A stretch of 64,000 bases of DNA from Marinobacter salicampi (GCF_011074795.1 NZ_JAAMPF010000006.1:1-64000); one strand, 5' to 3'. Counted from the first letter of the stretch, positions 41,666 to 53,109 are shown. A program made the numbers and translations. The notes: generated from the sequence alone by a model not told the origin.

Positions 41666-43480
41666 TTAATCATGATGGTTTGCGGCCTCGGCTGACTCAG
41701 CCTGGGCCCGGTCGAATGCAACCTGTGCCCGTGCGACCCGGTCCTGGTTTTTGGTCACCGCGCGCTCAAGCTTTTCCCTGTTGTCTGTCTCTGCGGACCT
41801 GGCCTCGGTCAGCATGGCCTCCATGGTGGCCAGCTTTTCCTGAGCCTGGGCCAGCTGGAGTCTGAGGCTTTTCAGGTCGGGTTCACCAGAAGATTTTGGG
41901 GCCGGTTCTTCAGAGCTGGCGGCCCCAGCCGGTGTTTCCTGTCTTTTTCGGGCCAGCGCTGCCTGTACAGCTGCAGCCTTGGCTTGACGGTCGTCTTTAG
42001 ATGGCTGGCCCTGATCCGGCTTTTCGGCTTTTCTGGCCTGGGCTTTGGCTGCCGCCTGAGCCCGCTCCCTCTTGCGGGCCTCCTTTTCCGCTTGCTCCCG
42101 CTCAAGCCGGGCCTGGCGTGCTTCGAAACGCTCGCGGGCCTGATCCGATTTGAGCTGCTCGATTCGTTGGGTGCGGATTTCACCTTTGGCAAAGCGATAG
42201 TATTGGACCAGCGGGATACTGCTCGGGCAAACATAGGAGCAGGCACCGCACTCAATGCAATCGAACAGGTTCAGGTGCTCTGCCTTGTCGAACTCCTCGG
42301 ACCGGGCGTACCAGAACAATTGCTGTGGCAAAAGCTCCATCGGGCATACTTCAGCACAGGCCCCGCAGCGAATGCAGGGTTGTTCCGGCGGCGGCTCATC
42401 AAGCTCACCGGGAGCGGCAGCAATAACGCAATTGGTTGTTTTCACCACGGGCACGCTGTCAGTCTGGAGTGTGAAACCCATCATTGGCCCGCCCATGATC
42501 AGGCGTTCCAGTCGGTTCGGGTTCAGACGAGCCCGGGCCAGCAGATGGCTGATAGGGGTTCCCAGCAGCACTTCATAGTTTGCCGGCTGCGCCAGTGCCT
42601 GGCCCGTCAGCGTCGTGATGCGGCTGAGCAAGGGTTCGCCGTGAAGCACAGCCCGGGATACCGCGAGGGCCGTACCCACGTTCTGACAAACCACGCCGAC
42701 ATCGGCAGGAATGCCGTTATAGGGAACTTCCAGCCCGGTAAGAATGTGGATGAGCTGTTTTTCGCCGCCGGACGGGTATTTGGTCGGGATGACAGCAATC
42801 TCAATGCCCGAGTCGCCGACCGCATCCTGTAAAGCTGCAATGGCTTCGGGTTTGTTGTCTTCAATACCAATCACGCAGCGTTCGGGCTTTAGAAGCCAGG
42901 CCATGATTTGCGCCCCTTCGACCACCTCTGCCGCTCTTTCTCGCATCAACATGTCATCAGCGGTGATGTAGGGCTCACATTCTGCGCCATTCAATACAAG
43001 GGTCATGACCTTTTTATCACCGGGCGACCGCAATTTTACACTGGTGGGAAAGCCAGCCCCGCCAAGGCCGACAATGCCCAGATCGCGCACGCGTGCCAGC
43101 ACCTGTGAAATCTCGCGACTTCGGTAATCGGTCATCGGGTGTCGTTCCGTCCAGGCATCTTCACCGTCGGGTATCAGTACAATACACCAGTCCAGAAGGC
43201 CTGAGGGGTGGGGCACGGGCATCTTGAGAACTGACTCAATCACGCCGGAGGTGGGCGCATGCAACGGCACACCCATTGAACCTAGGGCATCGGCCAGACA
43301 GTCGCCTTTCAGTACCCGGTCTCCCGGTTGCACCCGGGTTTCTGCGGGCGAACCGACATGCTGCTGCAGGGGCAAAACAAGCTGGTCAGGCAGACCCGCC
43401 TGCTGGATTGGTGCTGAAGTGGACTGATGCTTGTTGGGGAGAGGGTGTACCCCGCCGTTAAAATCCCACAGCTTCGTCAT
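41666..43480 (-). CDS. rnfC: Rnf electron transport subunit C
   Basis: A 604-residue subunit that accepts electrons from NADH. The N-terminal part has the Complex I 51-kDa-like fold with GLGGAGFPT. Two 4Fe-4S motifs follow, [12 protein letters not shown] and [12 protein letters not shown]. About 150 C-terminal residues form a charged Ala/Lys/Glu/Gln-rich coiled coil, common in gammaproteobacterial RnfC. It overlaps rnfB by 4 bp. Confidence 0.95.
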   Translation of the reverse strand: MTKLWDFNGGVHPLPNKHQSTSAPIQQAGLPDQLVLPLQQHVGSPAETRVQPGDRVLKGDCLADALGSMGVPLHAPTSGVIESVLKMPVPHPSGLLDWCIVLIPDGEDAWTERHPMTDYRSREISQVLARVRDLGIVGLGGAGFPTSVKLRSPGDKKVMTLVLNGAECEPYITADDMLMRERAAEVVEGAQIMAWLLKPERCVIGIEDNKPEAIAALQDAVGDSGIEIAVIPTKYPSGGEKQLIHILTGLEVPYNGIPADVGVVCQNVGTALAVSRAVLHGEPLLSRITTLTGQALAQPANYEVLLGTPISHLLARARLNPNRLERLIMGGPMMGFTLQTDSVPVVKTTNCVIAAAPGELDEPPPEQPCIRCGACAEVCPMELLPQQLFWYARSEEFDKAEHLNLFDCIECGACSYVCPSSIPLVQYYRFAKGEIRTQRIEQLKSDQARERFEARQARLEREQAEKEARKRERAQAAAKAQARKAEKPDQGQPSKDDRQAKAAAVQAALARKRQETPAGAASSEEPAPKSSGEPDLKSLRLQLAQAQEKLATMEAMLTEARSAETDNREKLERAVTKNQDRVARAQVAFDRAQAESAEAANHHD

Positions 43481-44055
43481 GCGCCCACCGTATCCCTGTC
43501 AGTGGCAATGATTGCCGATCGGGGTGGGCTCCAGGTCCAGCTACGAATGTCGGGCTCGACAGTGACCATGTCGATACAGTCAACAGGGCAGGGCTCGACG
43601 CAGAGGTCACAGCCGGTGCATTCGCTCTGGATTACGGTATGCATGTGTTTCGCCGCGCCAAGGATAGCGTCCACCGGACACGCCTGGATGCATTTCGTGC
43701 AACCGATGCATTCATCCTCCCGGATGACAGCGACCCGGGTGTCCTGCTCAATGCCATGCTCTGCATCAAGTGGCTGGGGCTCAATGTCCAGCAGGTCGGC
43801 AAGGGCCTTGATGGTGCCCTCGCCACCAGGGGGGCATTTGTTGATGGCATCCCCATCGGCGATCGACTCAGCGTAAGGGCGACACCCCGGGAAACCGCAC
43901 TGGCCACACTGGGTCTGGGGCAGCAGCGAGTCGATTTCTTCCACCAGTGGGTTGCCCTCAACACGAAAGCGTTCGGCCGCATACCCAAGCAGGGCACCGA
44001 AAACGATGGCAAGTGCCACCAGGACAGCAATAGCAACAAGAAAGCCGGTCCACAT
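43477..44055 (-). CDS. rnfB: Rnf electron transport subunit B
   Basis: A 192-residue iron-sulfur subunit. An N-terminal membrane helix precedes the 4Fe-4S region CGQCGFPGC, and two ferredoxin-type clusters follow ([12 protein letters not shown] and [12 protein letters not shown]). It receives or passes electrons between ferredoxin and the membrane subunits. 70 bp separate it from rnfA. Confidence 0.96.
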   Translation of the reverse strand: MWTGFLVAIAVLVALAIVFGALLGYAAERFRVEGNPLVEEIDSLLPQTQCGQCGFPGCRPYAESIADGDAINKCPPGGEGTIKALADLLDIEPQPLDAEHGIEQDTRVAVIREDECIGCTKCIQACPVDAILGAAKHMHTVIQSECTGCDLCVEPCPVDCIDMVTVEPDIRSWTWSPPRSAIIATDRDTVGA

Positions 44056-44125
44056 CAGGCGATTACCTCAATGTCTGACAGGGCAAAGGGTGCGCAGGGG
44101 AGTCGCTGCTCATTGACCATCATGG

Positions 44126-44707
44126 CTACACGCTCACCAGGCCAGTAAAGCCCATAAAGGCCAGTGACATAAGCCCAGCGGTGACCATCCCGATGGCCGC
44201 GCCCCGAAAGGCAACCGGCACATCGGATACCGCGATGCGCTCGCGCATGGCCGCGAAAAGAATCAGCACCAGGGAGAAGCCGCCAGCGGCCCCCAGGCCA
44301 TAGAGCACAGATTCCACAAAGTTATTGTTTCTGTTCAGGTTCAGGAGCGCGACGCCGAGGACCGCACAATTGGTCGTGATTAACGGAAGGAAGATGCCCA
44401 GCACACGGTACAGCAAGGGACTTGTCTTGCGGACCACCATTTCAGTGAACTGCACCACCACGGCGATCACCAGGATAAACGTTATGGTCTTCAGGAAAGC
44501 CAGGCCGAGCGGCTCCAGAAGATAGGTATAGGCAAGGTAGCTGCATACGGACGCCAGGGTCAGTACGAAGGTGGTAGCCAGTGACATGCCCATGGCGGTT
44601 TCAAGTTTTCCGGAAACCCCCATGAACGGGCAAAGCCCGAGGAACTGAACCAGGACAAAATTGTTCACCAGAATGGTACTGACCAGTATCAGCAGGTATT
44701 CGGACAT
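44126..44707 (-). CDS. rnfA: Rnf electron transport subunit A
   Basis: A 193-residue membrane subunit with six hydrophobic segments, related to RnfE. The conserved [18 protein letters not shown] carries the membrane Cys that helps hold an intramembrane iron-sulfur cluster with RnfE. It starts 19 bp after metG, so rnfABCDGE-nth probably continues the metG transcript unless a promoter lies within metG. Confidence 0.95.
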   Translation of the reverse strand: MSEYLLILVSTILVNNFVLVQFLGLCPFMGVSGKLETAMGMSLATTFVLTLASVCSYLAYTYLLEPLGLAFLKTITFILVIAVVVQFTEMVVRKTSPLLYRVLGIFLPLITTNCAVLGVALLNLNRNNNFVESVLYGLGAAGGFSLVLILFAAMRERIAVSDVPVAFRGAAIGMVTAGLMSLAFMGFTGLVSV

Positions 44708-44726
44708 GCTACTTGCCTCTCCCCAT

Positions 44727-46775
44727 CTACATTATCCGCATGCCAGGGGTCGCCCCTGAGTCCGGGGACAGGATGAATATATCCTTGCCCCCCGGCCCGG
44801 CCGCAAGAACCATACCCTCGGACATGCCGAACTTCATCTTCCGAGGCTTGAGATTGGCGACCATAACGGTCAGCCGGCCCTGAAGCTGTTCAGGGGAATA
44901 GGCTGATTTGATGCCGGCAAAGACATTGCGCTGGTCTTCTCCGATGTTGAGGGTCAGTCGCAGCAGCTTGTCGGCACCTTCCACATGTTCGGCTTTCACG
45001 ATTTCCGCGACTCGCAGATCCACCTTGGCGAAATCCCCGAACTCGATTTCCTCTGCCACAGGCTCATGGGCAGGCGCCGAATCCCCGGGTTTCGCCGGTG
45101 TGGCGCCGGTAGCGGCTAACATTTCATCCTTGGAGGCCTCAAGCATGGTTTCGATCTGCTTCATGTCCACCCGGCTCATCAGTGGCTTGAACCGGTTGAT
45201 TTCGTGGTTTTCAAGACGCTGGTTGCGGTTGTTCCAGTCCAGAGCCGCTCTCAGGAACTCTTCGGATGCTTCTGCGGTTTTCGGTAATACCGGCGCCAGG
45301 TACGTCATCAAGAGATAGAACATGTTCAGGGCATTGGTGCAGATCGCCTGCAGTTTCTCTTCGCCTCCGTCTTCCTTGGCCACAACCCAGGGCTGCTCGT
45401 CGTTGACGTACTGGTTGGCTACGTCCGCCAGCTCCATGATCCGGCGCATGGCACGACCGAATTCCCGGGTCTCATAGAATTGCGCAATCTCGTCCCCCGC
45501 GGATACAAAAGCCGCCAGCTTTTCAGCCTCGGTTACGGACCCCAGCCGGCCATCAAATTTCTTGGTAATGAAGCCGGCACAACGGCTGGCAATATTGACC
45601 ACTTTGCCCACCAGGTCCGCATTCACCCGCAGGGCGAAATCCTCAAGGTTGAGGTCCATATCGTCGACACTGCCGGTCAGCTTGGCGGCAAAGTAATATC
45701 GCAGATACTCGGGGTCCAGGTGGTCCAGGTAGGTTCGTGCCATGATGAAAGTGCCGCGGGACTTGGACATCTTCTTACCGTTGACGGTCACAAAGCCATG
45801 GGCGTAGACGGCAGTTGGCGTGCGAAAGCCCGCACTGTGGAGCATGGCCGGCCAGAACAGGGCATGGAAGTTGATAATGTCCTTGCCGATGAAATGGTAG
45901 ACCTCTGCGGTGGAATCCGCATTCCAGAAATGATCGAAATCGATGCCCTCCCGGTCGCACAGGTTCTTGAAACTGGCCAGGTAGCCGATGGGGGCGTCCA
46001 GCCAGACATAGAAATACTTGCCTGGTGCGTCGGGTATCTCAAACCCGAAATAGGGCGCATCGCGGCTGATGTCCCACTCCTGCAACCCGGCATCCAGCCA
46101 CTCGGCCAGTTTGTTGGCAACCTGGGGCTGGAGAGTACCGCTGCGGGTCCACTGCTTCAGGAAGTCAGAAAATTCGGGCAACCGGAAAAAGTAATGTTCA
46201 GACTCTTTTTCGATGGGCGTGGCGCCTGAGACAGCCGACCGGGGGCTGATCAGCTCAGCAGGCGTGTAGGTTGCGCCACAGGCTTCGCAGTTATCGCCAT
46301 ACTGGTCTTCGGTTTTACACTTGGGGCAGGTGCCCTTGATAAACCGATCAGCCAGGAACATGTTTTTTTCAGGGTCGAAAGACTGGGTGATCTTACGGGT
46401 CGCAATATGGCCGTTTTCCTGGAGTTGCCGATAGATGTACTCGGAAAACGTCCGGTTTTCCTGAGAATGGGTGGAGTAATAGTTGTCGAATCGAATGTGG
46501 AAACCGCTGAAGTCCTGCTGGTGCTCCTGGTTGATCCGGGCAATCAGGGCTTCTGAGGTAATGCCTTCCCGCTCTGCCCGGAGCATAATGGCTGTGCCAT
46601 GGGCGTCATCAGCGCAGACGTAATGGCAGTTCTGACCGCGAAGCTTCTGGTAACGGACCCAAATGTCGGTCTGGATATACTCCAGCAGGTGCCCCAGGTG
46701 AATGGGCCCGTTGGCATAGGGCAGGGCGCTGGTCACCAGGATGTCGCGCTGTTTCAGTGCACTCGCTTGGGTCAT
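44727..46775 (-). CDS. metG: methionyl-tRNA synthetase
   Basis: A 682-residue class I synthetase. HIGH appears as PIHLGHL, the zinc knuckle as CPKC...CEACG, and KMSKS intact. A linker leads to a C-terminal tRNA-binding (Trbp111-type) domain (about 580-682) that promotes dimers. The ATG at 46775 gives the family N terminus; the frame is open upstream but lacks conservation. Divergent from apbC, as in Pseudomonas. Confidence 0.96.
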   Translation of the reverse strand: MTQASALKQRDILVTSALPYANGPIHLGHLLEYIQTDIWVRYQKLRGQNCHYVCADDAHGTAIMLRAEREGITSEALIARINQEHQQDFSGFHIRFDNYYSTHSQENRTFSEYIYRQLQENGHIATRKITQSFDPEKNMFLADRFIKGTCPKCKTEDQYGDNCEACGATYTPAELISPRSAVSGATPIEKESEHYFFRLPEFSDFLKQWTRSGTLQPQVANKLAEWLDAGLQEWDISRDAPYFGFEIPDAPGKYFYVWLDAPIGYLASFKNLCDREGIDFDHFWNADSTAEVYHFIGKDIINFHALFWPAMLHSAGFRTPTAVYAHGFVTVNGKKMSKSRGTFIMARTYLDHLDPEYLRYYFAAKLTGSVDDMDLNLEDFALRVNADLVGKVVNIASRCAGFITKKFDGRLGSVTEAEKLAAFVSAGDEIAQFYETREFGRAMRRIMELADVANQYVNDEQPWVVAKEDGGEEKLQAICTNALNMFYLLMTYLAPVLPKTAEASEEFLRAALDWNNRNQRLENHEINRFKPLMSRVDMKQIETMLEASKDEMLAATGATPAKPGDSAPAHEPVAEEIEFGDFAKVDLRVAEIVKAEHVEGADKLLRLTLNIGEDQRNVFAGIKSAYSPEQLQGRLTVMVANLKPRKMKFGMSEGMVLAAGPGGKDIFILSPDSGATPGMRIM

Positions 46776-46913
46776 GTTGATGTCCGAACCTTGATCAGGG
46801 GTGGTTATGGTCAGAAGCGGGCACAGATGATACCTTCCGGGCAACTTTTTTTCATCTGAACGGCGCGCTTTTCCGCCCCGGCGGCCGCACTTTTTACATC
46901 AATGGAGCATTCC

Positions 46914-48011
46914 ATGACGCAGATTTCTCAGCAGGCGGTCGAGTCCGCCATCCGTCAGTACCGGGACCCCTACCTGGAACTGGATCTCTACGAGCTGAAA
47001 GCTGTCCGGTCGCTCGCTATAGAAGCGGACCTGGTCAAGCTTGAAGTTGAGCTGCCCTATGCTTCCGCAGGTATTTCGGGGGCACTGAGAGAGCTTGTGA
47101 CTAACGCAGTGGAAAACGTGCCGGGCGTGGCCGGAGTTCAGGTCAACGTCAGCCAGGCCATCCGCGCTCACCAGGCCCAGAAGAACCTGCAATCGATCGC
47201 TGGGGTAAAAAACATTATTGCGGTGGCATCGGGCAAGGGCGGAGTGGGTAAATCCACCACCGCTGTCAATCTCGCCCTTGCCCTGAGTTCCGAAGGTGCC
47301 CGGGTCGGCGTGCTGGATGCGGATATCTACGGTCCCAGTGTCGGAATGATGCTTGGCATTCCCGAAGGCCAGAAACCTGACACGAAGGACGGAAAGTGGT
47401 TTATTCCAGTCCCTGCCCATGGCGTTCAGGCCATGTCGATGGCCTTTTTGGTTAACGACAAGACACCAATGGTCTGGCGCGGGCCGATGGTCAGTGGCGC
47501 GGTTCAGCAATTGCTGACCCAGACCCTCTGGGACGATTTGGACTATCTGATTGTCGACATGCCACCGGGAACCGGCGACATTCAGCTCACTCTGGCACAG
47601 AAAGTACCGGTAACCGGAGCCGTTATCGTCACCACGCCCCAGGACATAGCCCTGCTGGACTGCAAGAAGGGGATCGAGATGTTCCGGAAAGTGGAAATCC
47701 CCGTGTTGGGCGTAGTCGAGAACATGAGCGTTCACATCTGCAGCAACTGCGGCCATGAGGAACCGTTGTTCGGAGCGGGGGGTGGCGAGCGGGTAGCTAA
47801 GGATTACGACACAACGCTGCTTGGCCAGTTACCGTTGCATATGACCATTCGGGAGCAGACCGATAGCGGTAACCCCTCGGTTGTGGCAGAACCGGATTCG
47901 GAGGTGGCTCGCCGCTACCGTGATATCGCACGCAGAGTTAGTGCTACGCTTTCCCAGAGAGCCCGGAATCTGTCATCTCCGATCCCCAGCTTTTCAGTAA
48001 GCGATGACTGA
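46914..48011 (+). CDS. apbC: Mrp/ApbC iron-sulfur cluster carrier ATPase
   Basis: A 365-residue protein. An N-terminal MIP18-like domain (about 1-90) is followed by a P-loop ATPase with deviant Walker A GKGGVGKST and the cluster-binding CxxC in CSNCGHEE. The family carries and delivers 4Fe-4S clusters, fitting the neighbouring Rnf genes. The ATG at 46914 has TGGAG at good spacing; the ATG 12 bp upstream overlaps the ribosome site. Confidence 0.95.
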   Translation: MTQISQQAVESAIRQYRDPYLELDLYELKAVRSLAIEADLVKLEVELPYASAGISGALRELVTNAVENVPGVAGVQVNVSQAIRAHQAQKNLQSIAGVKNIIAVASGKGGVGKSTTAVNLALALSSEGARVGVLDADIYGPSVGMMLGIPEGQKPDTKDGKWFIPVPAHGVQAMSMAFLVNDKTPMVWRGPMVSGAVQQLLTQTLWDDLDYLIVDMPPGTGDIQLTLAQKVPVTGAVIVTTPQDIALLDCKKGIEMFRKVEIPVLGVVENMSVHICSNCGHEEPLFGAGGGERVAKDYDTTLLGQLPLHMTIREQTDSGNPSVVAEPDSEVARRYRDIARRVSATLSQRARNLSSPIPSFSVSDD

Positions 48012-48031
48012 ACCCGGAATATCAATAAGAA

Positions 48032-48054
48032 AAGGGCAGGAGATGCCTGCCCTT
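48032..48054. terminator. bidirectional terminator between apbC and the beta-barrel gene
   Basis: A 9-bp perfect stem (48032-48040 with 48046-48054, AAGGGCAGG and its complement) with a 5-base loop lies between the convergent genes. On the minus strand it is followed by TTTTCTTATT, so it terminates the beta-barrel gene well; on the plus strand the T run is weak. Confidence 0.7.
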
Positions 48055-48085
48055 CAGATTGCCGGAGAAATGACTACTTGCGGAC

Positions 48086-48658
48086 CTAGAAAGTATAGCG
48101 AGCGCCGACCCGGGCGGTATCGAATTCAGGTCCGTCGTTGGTGACCTGGCCGTTGAAGTCGTCCTCGTCGATATCCACGTTGTAGCGATTGTATTCTGCA
48201 AAGGCTGTCAGGCTGTGAGTAACACGGAAGTCGATGCCTGCGCCTACAAACGGTGAAACTTCGTCATAGGTTTCGTCTTCGTCAAACGCATCAACATCAA
48301 GGGCTGAGGCGAAAGCGCCAACCTTGCCATAGACGCCAAAACTGTCCGTTACCGGAAAACGTCCCCGAACGGCCAGGGCCAGACCTTTAAGCTCTGATTC
48401 CACATCGTCTTCACCGAACTTGCCAAAATCCACGTAGTCCGCTTCCAGGGCCCAGAACTGGTTGAACTGGTAACCCGCTGAGAGGCCGTACAGGTCGTTG
48501 TCATCGTCGAACTCGCCACCGTGGGATTTATAGCCACCGTAGCTTGCGCCCAGGAAGAATCCTGCGGTGTCACGGTCGGTTTGGGCAACAGCGAGTGGGG
48601 CTGAAAAAGCAGTAGCCGTCAGCAGGGTGGCACAGGCAAGCTTGCGTTTGTAATCCAT
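48086..48658 (-). CDS. outer membrane beta-barrel protein
   Basis: A 190-residue protein with a signal peptide (cleavage near AVAQ, about residue 26). The mature part alternates aromatic and small residues in strand-like stretches (GFFLGASYGGY, LYGLSAGYQF) and ends in RVGARYTF, a C-terminal Phe typical of Bam substrates. It is an eight-strand OmpA/OmpX-like porin family protein. It is very acidic, as in halophilic and marine bacteria. The ATG at 48658 is preferred over 48718 because the signal peptide starts there; CGGAG lies upstream. Confidence 0.85.
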   Translation of the reverse strand: MDYKRKLACATLLTATAFSAPLAVAQTDRDTAGFFLGASYGGYKSHGGEFDDDNDLYGLSAGYQFNQFWALEADYVDFGKFGEDDVESELKGLALAVRGRFPVTDSFGVYGKVGAFASALDVDAFDEDETYDEVSPFVGAGIDFRVTHSLTAFAEYNRYNVDIDEDDFNGQVTNDGPEFDTARVGARYTF

Positions 48659-48935
48659 AACAATGATCTCCGTAGTCGTGCTTGATGTCAGTCGAGCTTG
48701 GTGTCCATTCTGATCCATGTGTTCTCAAGGCGATGGACCATTGAGGACAACCCTACACCGATCGTTTTCGCCTCGGGGTTAAGACCGCAATAAAGAGTCG
48801 TAATGATTCGGAAGGATCGTCCAGGGCAAGCGGGGGTCGTGTCTCAGGCGGATCTTTTGTATTCACTTCGCGCTGGCGTTAAGATACGCGTCCGCCGTTC
48901 GGCACACTTCCTGACTTCATGATGAGACTGCACTG

Positions 48936-49502
48936 ATGACTATTAAATCCGACAGATGGATCCGGCGTATGGCCCAGGAGCACGGCATGATTGAGCCATT
49001 TGAGCCAGGTCAGGTGCGTGAGTCCTCCAAGGGTCGGGTGATCTCTTATGGTACGTCCAGCTATGGCTATGACGTTCGTTGCAGCAACGAATTCAAGATT
49101 TTCACCAACGTACACTCCGCCACGGTTGACCCGAAGAATTTTGACGACAACAGTTTCGTCAATATCAGCAGCGACGTCTGTATCATTCCGCCGAACTCCT
49201 TTGCCCTGGCCCGAACGGTGGAGTACTTCAGAATCCCTCGTAACGTGCTGACGATCTGTCTGGGGAAGTCGACCTACGCTCGCTGTGGCATCATTGTGAA
49301 TGTGACACCGCTCGAGCCGGAATGGGAGGGGCAGGTGACCCTGGAATTCTCGAACACAACCAATCTGCCAGCGAAGATCTATGCCAATGAAGGCGTGGCG
49401 CAGATGCTGTTCTTCGAATCCGATGAGGTGTGCGAGACCAGCTATAAAGACCGGGGCGGCAAATACCTTGGGCAGGTGGGAGTCACCCTGCCTCGGGCAT
49501 GA
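48936..49502 (+). CDS. dcd: dCTP deaminase
   Basis: A 188-residue enzyme that deaminates dCTP to dUTP for thymidylate synthesis. Motifs include [18 protein letters not shown] and [10 protein letters not shown] with the catalytic Glu in [11 protein letters not shown]. It lies near apbC and metG in Pseudomonas as here. Confidence 0.96.
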   Translation: MTIKSDRWIRRMAQEHGMIEPFEPGQVRESSKGRVISYGTSSYGYDVRCSNEFKIFTNVHSATVDPKNFDDNSFVNISSDVCIIPPNSFALARTVEYFRIPRNVLTICLGKSTYARCGIIVNVTPLEPEWEGQVTLEFSNTTNLPAKIYANEGVAQMLFFESDEVCETSYKDRGGKYLGQVGVTLPRA

Positions 49503-49541
49503 TCCTATGATACCCAAGCCTCATCCAACCCGGAGCCCAAT

Positions 49542-50141
49542 GTGAACGCCAATCAGTTTTTTAAAGCACTGGAGCAACTGAAGGGCTGGCGTGAGTGCGC
49601 CTTCCTGCTCGCGCTGGCGGAACGTGGCTTTCCAAATTATGTTCTGTTTTCGGACGCTGTTGGTTCCAAAGGCGGCGCTAAAATGCGCCAGATTCTTGAC
49701 CAGGCATGGGGGCTGCTCCAGCGCGCCAACTCGGAAGCTGCGATTCCCCCGTTGTTATTAAAGCTGGAAGACCTGACTCCGGATGTGTCTGCCTACGATA
49801 TGTATGGCGTGCATCCGGCCTATGATTTTTGCAGGCTCCTGGAACAGGCGCTGTTAAACCGCCTTAACCCCACCAAGCACCGGGCCACGGAAGCCTCCCA
49901 GTGGGCAACCGGCACCGTCATGAGCTTTATTGAAGTGAGTGAAGGTGAGGATCTGGATGAAGACGCGCTGGTGCGTTTGTTTGATCAGCATGAGCTGATG
50001 AAAATAGACAAGGCATTCCAGCGGGACATGGTGCTTTCGGTGAAACGGCAGCGTACACCGACGGAGCTGTTCATCGAAGGTCTCCGGGAGCGCGCAGCCA
50101 ATGACGGTGTGAGCAACATCGGAATCTCACTGAACGAGTAA
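49542..50141 (+). CDS. DUF416 (YjaG family) protein
   Basis: A 199-residue soluble protein of the YjaG/DUF416 family of unknown function, mostly helical, with AFLLALAERGFPNYVLF near the N terminus. The GTG start at 49542 has CGGAG upstream. avtA follows after 6 bp, so they are probably co-transcribed. Confidence 0.82.
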   Translation: MNANQFFKALEQLKGWRECAFLLALAERGFPNYVLFSDAVGSKGGAKMRQILDQAWGLLQRANSEAAIPPLLLKLEDLTPDVSAYDMYGVHPAYDFCRLLEQALLNRLNPTKHRATEASQWATGTVMSFIEVSEGEDLDEDALVRLFDQHELMKIDKAFQRDMVLSVKRQRTPTELFIEGLRERAANDGVSNIGISLNE

Positions 50142-50147
50142 AGCACT

Positions 50148-51422
50148 ATGAAGCTGTCTGCTTTTGGTCGGAAGTTTACAGCGGAGGCAGGCATTACCTC
50201 TCTGATGGATGACCTGGGGAACGCCCTTTCGACGAATGCAGACATGATCATGATGGGGGGTGGCAATCCCGGCCACATTCCAGAGGTGCAGGCGCGGCTG
50301 CAGGGAATCCTAGGGGATATAAGCCGTGATCCGGTATCCATGGCGCGCCTGGTAGGCACCTACGACCCGCCTCAGGGCGAGCGGGGGTTCATTGACGCAC
50401 TGGTGCAATTGCTCAATCAGGAGTATGACTGGGGTCTGACACCCGCCAATGTCGCTCTGACCAACGGCAGCCAGGCTGCCTTTTTCATGCTGTTCAATAT
50501 GTTTGCGGGTGATTATGGCGATGGGCAGCTGAAGCATATTCTCTTGCCATTGGCTCCGGAATATATCGGCTACGCCGATGCCGGGCTTGGCCCTGATCTT
50601 TTTCATGCGGTCGCCCCGGAGATTACCTTCACCGGCAGCCATGAGTTCAAGTACCGGGTGGATTTCGATGCGCTTGAAGTGACCGGTCAGACCGGCGCAA
50701 TCTGTGTCTCGCGCCCAACCAATCCGACCGGTAATGTCATTACCGATGAGGAGCTTGCCAAGCTGGAAATGCTGGCTCGCGCTCACGATGTGCCCCTGAT
50801 TATAGATGGCGCCTATGGCGCACCTTTTCCCGGTCTCATGTTCGTGGAGGCCACGCCTCACTGGAATGAGCAGATTGTTTTATGCCTGAGCCTGTCCAAG
50901 CTCGGCATGCCGGCTGCCAGAACCGGAATCGTCATTGCGTCTGAGCCGATCATCAAGGCGCTGTCGGGTATCAATGCGATCATGAACCTCGCTACTGGCA
51001 GTTTCGGTGCCATCATGGCCCAGCCGCTGGTGCGAAGTGGCGAAATTCTTTCCCTGAGCCGGGACGTCATCTGTCCGTTTTACAAGGCCAAAATGGAGAA
51101 GGCGGTTGCTGCTTTTACCCGGGCCATGGGAGACGAGTGCCAGTGGTACGCTCACAGGCCCGAAGGTGCCATGTTTCTCTGGCTCTGGTTTCCTGACTTA
51201 CCGGTGAGCAGCCTGGAGCTATACCAGCGCCTCAAGCGCAGGGGCGTGCTCGTGGTGTCGGGTCACTACTTTTTTCCTGGTCTGCCAGACAGTGGCTGGC
51301 CGCATCGGCACGAATGTTTGCGCGTTACCTATGCCCAGGACGACGATCGCATCGCCGAGGGACTGGAGCTGATTGCCAGCGAGGTCAAAGCTGTCTGGCG
51401 TGAGTATCACGCCGCATTATAA
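50148..51422 (+). CDS. avtA: valine-pyruvate transaminase
   Basis: A 424-residue pyridoxal-phosphate enzyme of fold type I that interconverts valine plus pyruvate with ketoisovalerate plus alanine. The cofactor Lys lies in CLSLSKLGMP, the Asn in SRPTNPTGN and the Arg in HECLRVTYAQ. Length and N terminus MKLSAFGRKF match AvtA. Confidence 0.93.
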   Translation: MKLSAFGRKFTAEAGITSLMDDLGNALSTNADMIMMGGGNPGHIPEVQARLQGILGDISRDPVSMARLVGTYDPPQGERGFIDALVQLLNQEYDWGLTPANVALTNGSQAAFFMLFNMFAGDYGDGQLKHILLPLAPEYIGYADAGLGPDLFHAVAPEITFTGSHEFKYRVDFDALEVTGQTGAICVSRPTNPTGNVITDEELAKLEMLARAHDVPLIIDGAYGAPFPGLMFVEATPHWNEQIVLCLSLSKLGMPAARTGIVIASEPIIKALSGINAIMNLATGSFGAIMAQPLVRSGEILSLSRDVICPFYKAKMEKAVAAFTRAMGDECQWYAHRPEGAMFLWLWFPDLPVSSLELYQRLKRRGVLVVSGHYFFPGLPDSGWPHRHECLRVTYAQDDDRIAEGLELIASEVKAVWREYHAAL

Positions 51423-51458
51423 AGGGACTCGCACTTTAGAGGGATAAGCCTTTATTTT

Positions 51459-51497
51459 CCGGCCTGGAGTCAGTGTCTTGCTCCAGCATCAGGTCCG
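51459..51497. terminator. hairpin between convergent avtA and DUF3108 genes
   Basis: A CTGGAG (51464-51469) and CTCCAG (51481-51486) stem with outer CCGG pairs (51459-51462 and 51494-51497) lies between convergent genes. T runs are weak on both sides, so termination is only likely. Confidence 0.4.
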
Positions 51498-51524
51498 GAA
51501 ATGGGGCCGTCTGCTCTGGTCGTT

Positions 51525-52316
51525 CTAGCGGATATTTGCTTTGTCTATATTGATCTCATAGCGGGTTCCGTCCGGCTCAACCTGGACAAGCTTTACCAGC
51601 AGATAGTCCAGCTCGGGGGCAAACCACATCAGGGTTTCCCTCTTGCTTCCCTCAGAACGGACCTTTTCGGCTTTTACCGTCTCTGTCTGTCCCAGCTTTG
51701 TCTCCAGAACTTCCGTGCCGATGATGGCAAAATGGTCCTCGTCGAAGTCGCCCTTGTCGGTTACCTCATAGCGAACCTGCTCACTTCCGGCTTTAAGATC
51801 CTGACGCAGTTGTAACTGGTATCCCAGGGGGTCCAGAGCTTCGGGTGGCAGAGGCATGGTGAAGGAATTGCCCTCATATTCTCCGGTAACCGACATCACG
51901 TCCCAGTCATAATCAATGCTGCGTTTGCGGTCCTTTATCATGAATCCGGACAGTTTGTAACGGTAGCTGATCGGCCGCACCCGGCCGTTTTCCCAGCGAA
52001 AACGGGTATGTTCTTCGATGTCTGCAAGGAAGGAGTCAACGTCGAATCGAAGAATCCACGTGCCATCGGGCTGCTGCTCGAGGGTTCGCTTAGCAGAACC
52101 GTTAATAGCCACGCCCTTGTCCAGTGCCGCGCTGTAGGTGGCGCTCAACGGCTTGAGTTCTGCCGCGGGTTGGCCCTCGGCATTGGCGGCATCTGCCTGG
52201 GTATCGGTGTCCTGGGGTGCTACTTCGGCATTTGTATTGTCGGCTTGGGCCAGCGTTTGCCAGCTCGCCAGAATGAGCAGAAGAACGCTCAGGGAGCGGT
52301 TGGAGTGTTTATGCAT
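51525..52316 (-). CDS. DUF3108 periplasmic protein
   Basis: A 263-residue protein with a signal peptide (cleaved after about ALAQA, residue 25), an Asn/Ala/Asp-rich linker and a beta-rich domain of the DUF3108 family, function unknown. It follows purM-purN on the minus strand with a 133-bp gap, the same neighbours as in Pseudomonas. Confidence 0.82.
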   Translation of the reverse strand: MHKHSNRSLSVLLLILASWQTLAQADNTNAEVAPQDTDTQADAANAEGQPAAELKPLSATYSAALDKGVAINGSAKRTLEQQPDGTWILRFDVDSFLADIEEHTRFRWENGRVRPISYRYKLSGFMIKDRKRSIDYDWDVMSVTGEYEGNSFTMPLPPEALDPLGYQLQLRQDLKAGSEQVRYEVTDKGDFDEDHFAIIGTEVLETKLGQTETVKAEKVRSEGSKRETLMWFAPELDYLLVKLVQVEPDGTRYEINIDKANIR

Positions 52317-52449
52317 AACGGTTGGTCCTTGGCTTACGTATGGCGAACCCCGGCGTGCCTGGGTGTCGTTTCAGTGTAACGAGCCTGACCTGCCAGAAGC
52401 GTGACAGTCTTGTCATTTTACTGGGTATGTCGCTCTGGACCTGATCTTT

Positions 52450-53109
52450 TCAATCCGTCAAATAGAATGGCTTGGGTAGCGGTTCACCATCAAAGAGCAC
52501 CTGATTGCCGTGAAGCTGGAGGCGCCCTTCGCAGAACCAGCGCACCACGATGGGATAAAGGACGTGCTCTTGTTGCTGGACCTTTTCCGCCAGCCGCTCA
52601 GGTGTGTCGCCTTCCTCAATTTCTACCTCAGCCTGGGCCACGGTGGGTCCGCCGTCCAGGTCCTCGGTCACGAAATGGACAGTCACGCCGTGGATTTTAT
52701 CCCCTGCTTCAAGAGCTCTGAAGTGGGTTTTGAGGCCAGGATACTTGGGTAACAGGGAAGGGTGGATGTTAAGCACTAAGCCATGGAAGGCGCGGACAAA
52801 CTCTGTGGTCAGAATGCGCATGAAACCGGCGAGCACTACCAGATCCGGAGCACGTCGGTCAATCTCTGCTTTCAGCATGCCGTCGAAGTCTTCCCGATTG
52901 TCGTACTCGGTATGATCAACGACAAAGGTTTCAATGCCCGCCTGGGCAGCTCGCTCCAATGCGAAGGCCCTGGGGCGATTGCAGCCCACGGCGACAATGT
53001 CACCCGGGAAATCCCGGGCTGATACAGCGTCGATGAGCGCCTGTAGGTTGCTGCCGTTGCCTGAGGCCAGCACAATGATACGGGGGTTGGTTACATCGCC
53101 TGGAATCAT
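52450..53109 (-). CDS. purN: phosphoribosylglycinamide formyltransferase
   Basis: A 219-residue enzyme that transfers a formyl group from formyl-tetrahydrofolate in purine synthesis. [11 protein letters not shown] begins the substrate-binding region, and the catalytic Asn-His-Asp set is seen in LNIHPSLLP and EDLDGGPT. The start overlaps the purM stop by 4 bp (ATGA). Confidence 0.96.
   Translation of the reverse strand: MIPGDVTNPRIIVLASGNGSNLQALIDAVSARDFPGDIVAVGCNRPRAFALERAAQAGIETFVVDHTEYDNREDFDGMLKAEIDRRAPDLVVLAGFMRILTTEFVRAFHGLVLNIHPSLLPKYPGLKTHFRALEAGDKIHGVTVHFVTEDLDGGPTVAQAEVEIEEGDTPERLAEKVQQQEHVLYPIVVRWFCEGRLQLHGNQVLFDGEPLPKPFYLTD

Noticed and set aside
41984..42832. Long plus-strand open frame (282 codons) opposite rnfC
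   Set aside because: It lies antisense to the strongly supported rnfC gene, has no recognisable motif, and such frames are expected by chance in GC-rich coding DNA.
48659..48935. A small gene or RNA between the beta-barrel gene and dcd
   Set aside because: The 277-bp divergent region has no open frame with a ribosome site and no clear hairpin; it probably holds two promoters.
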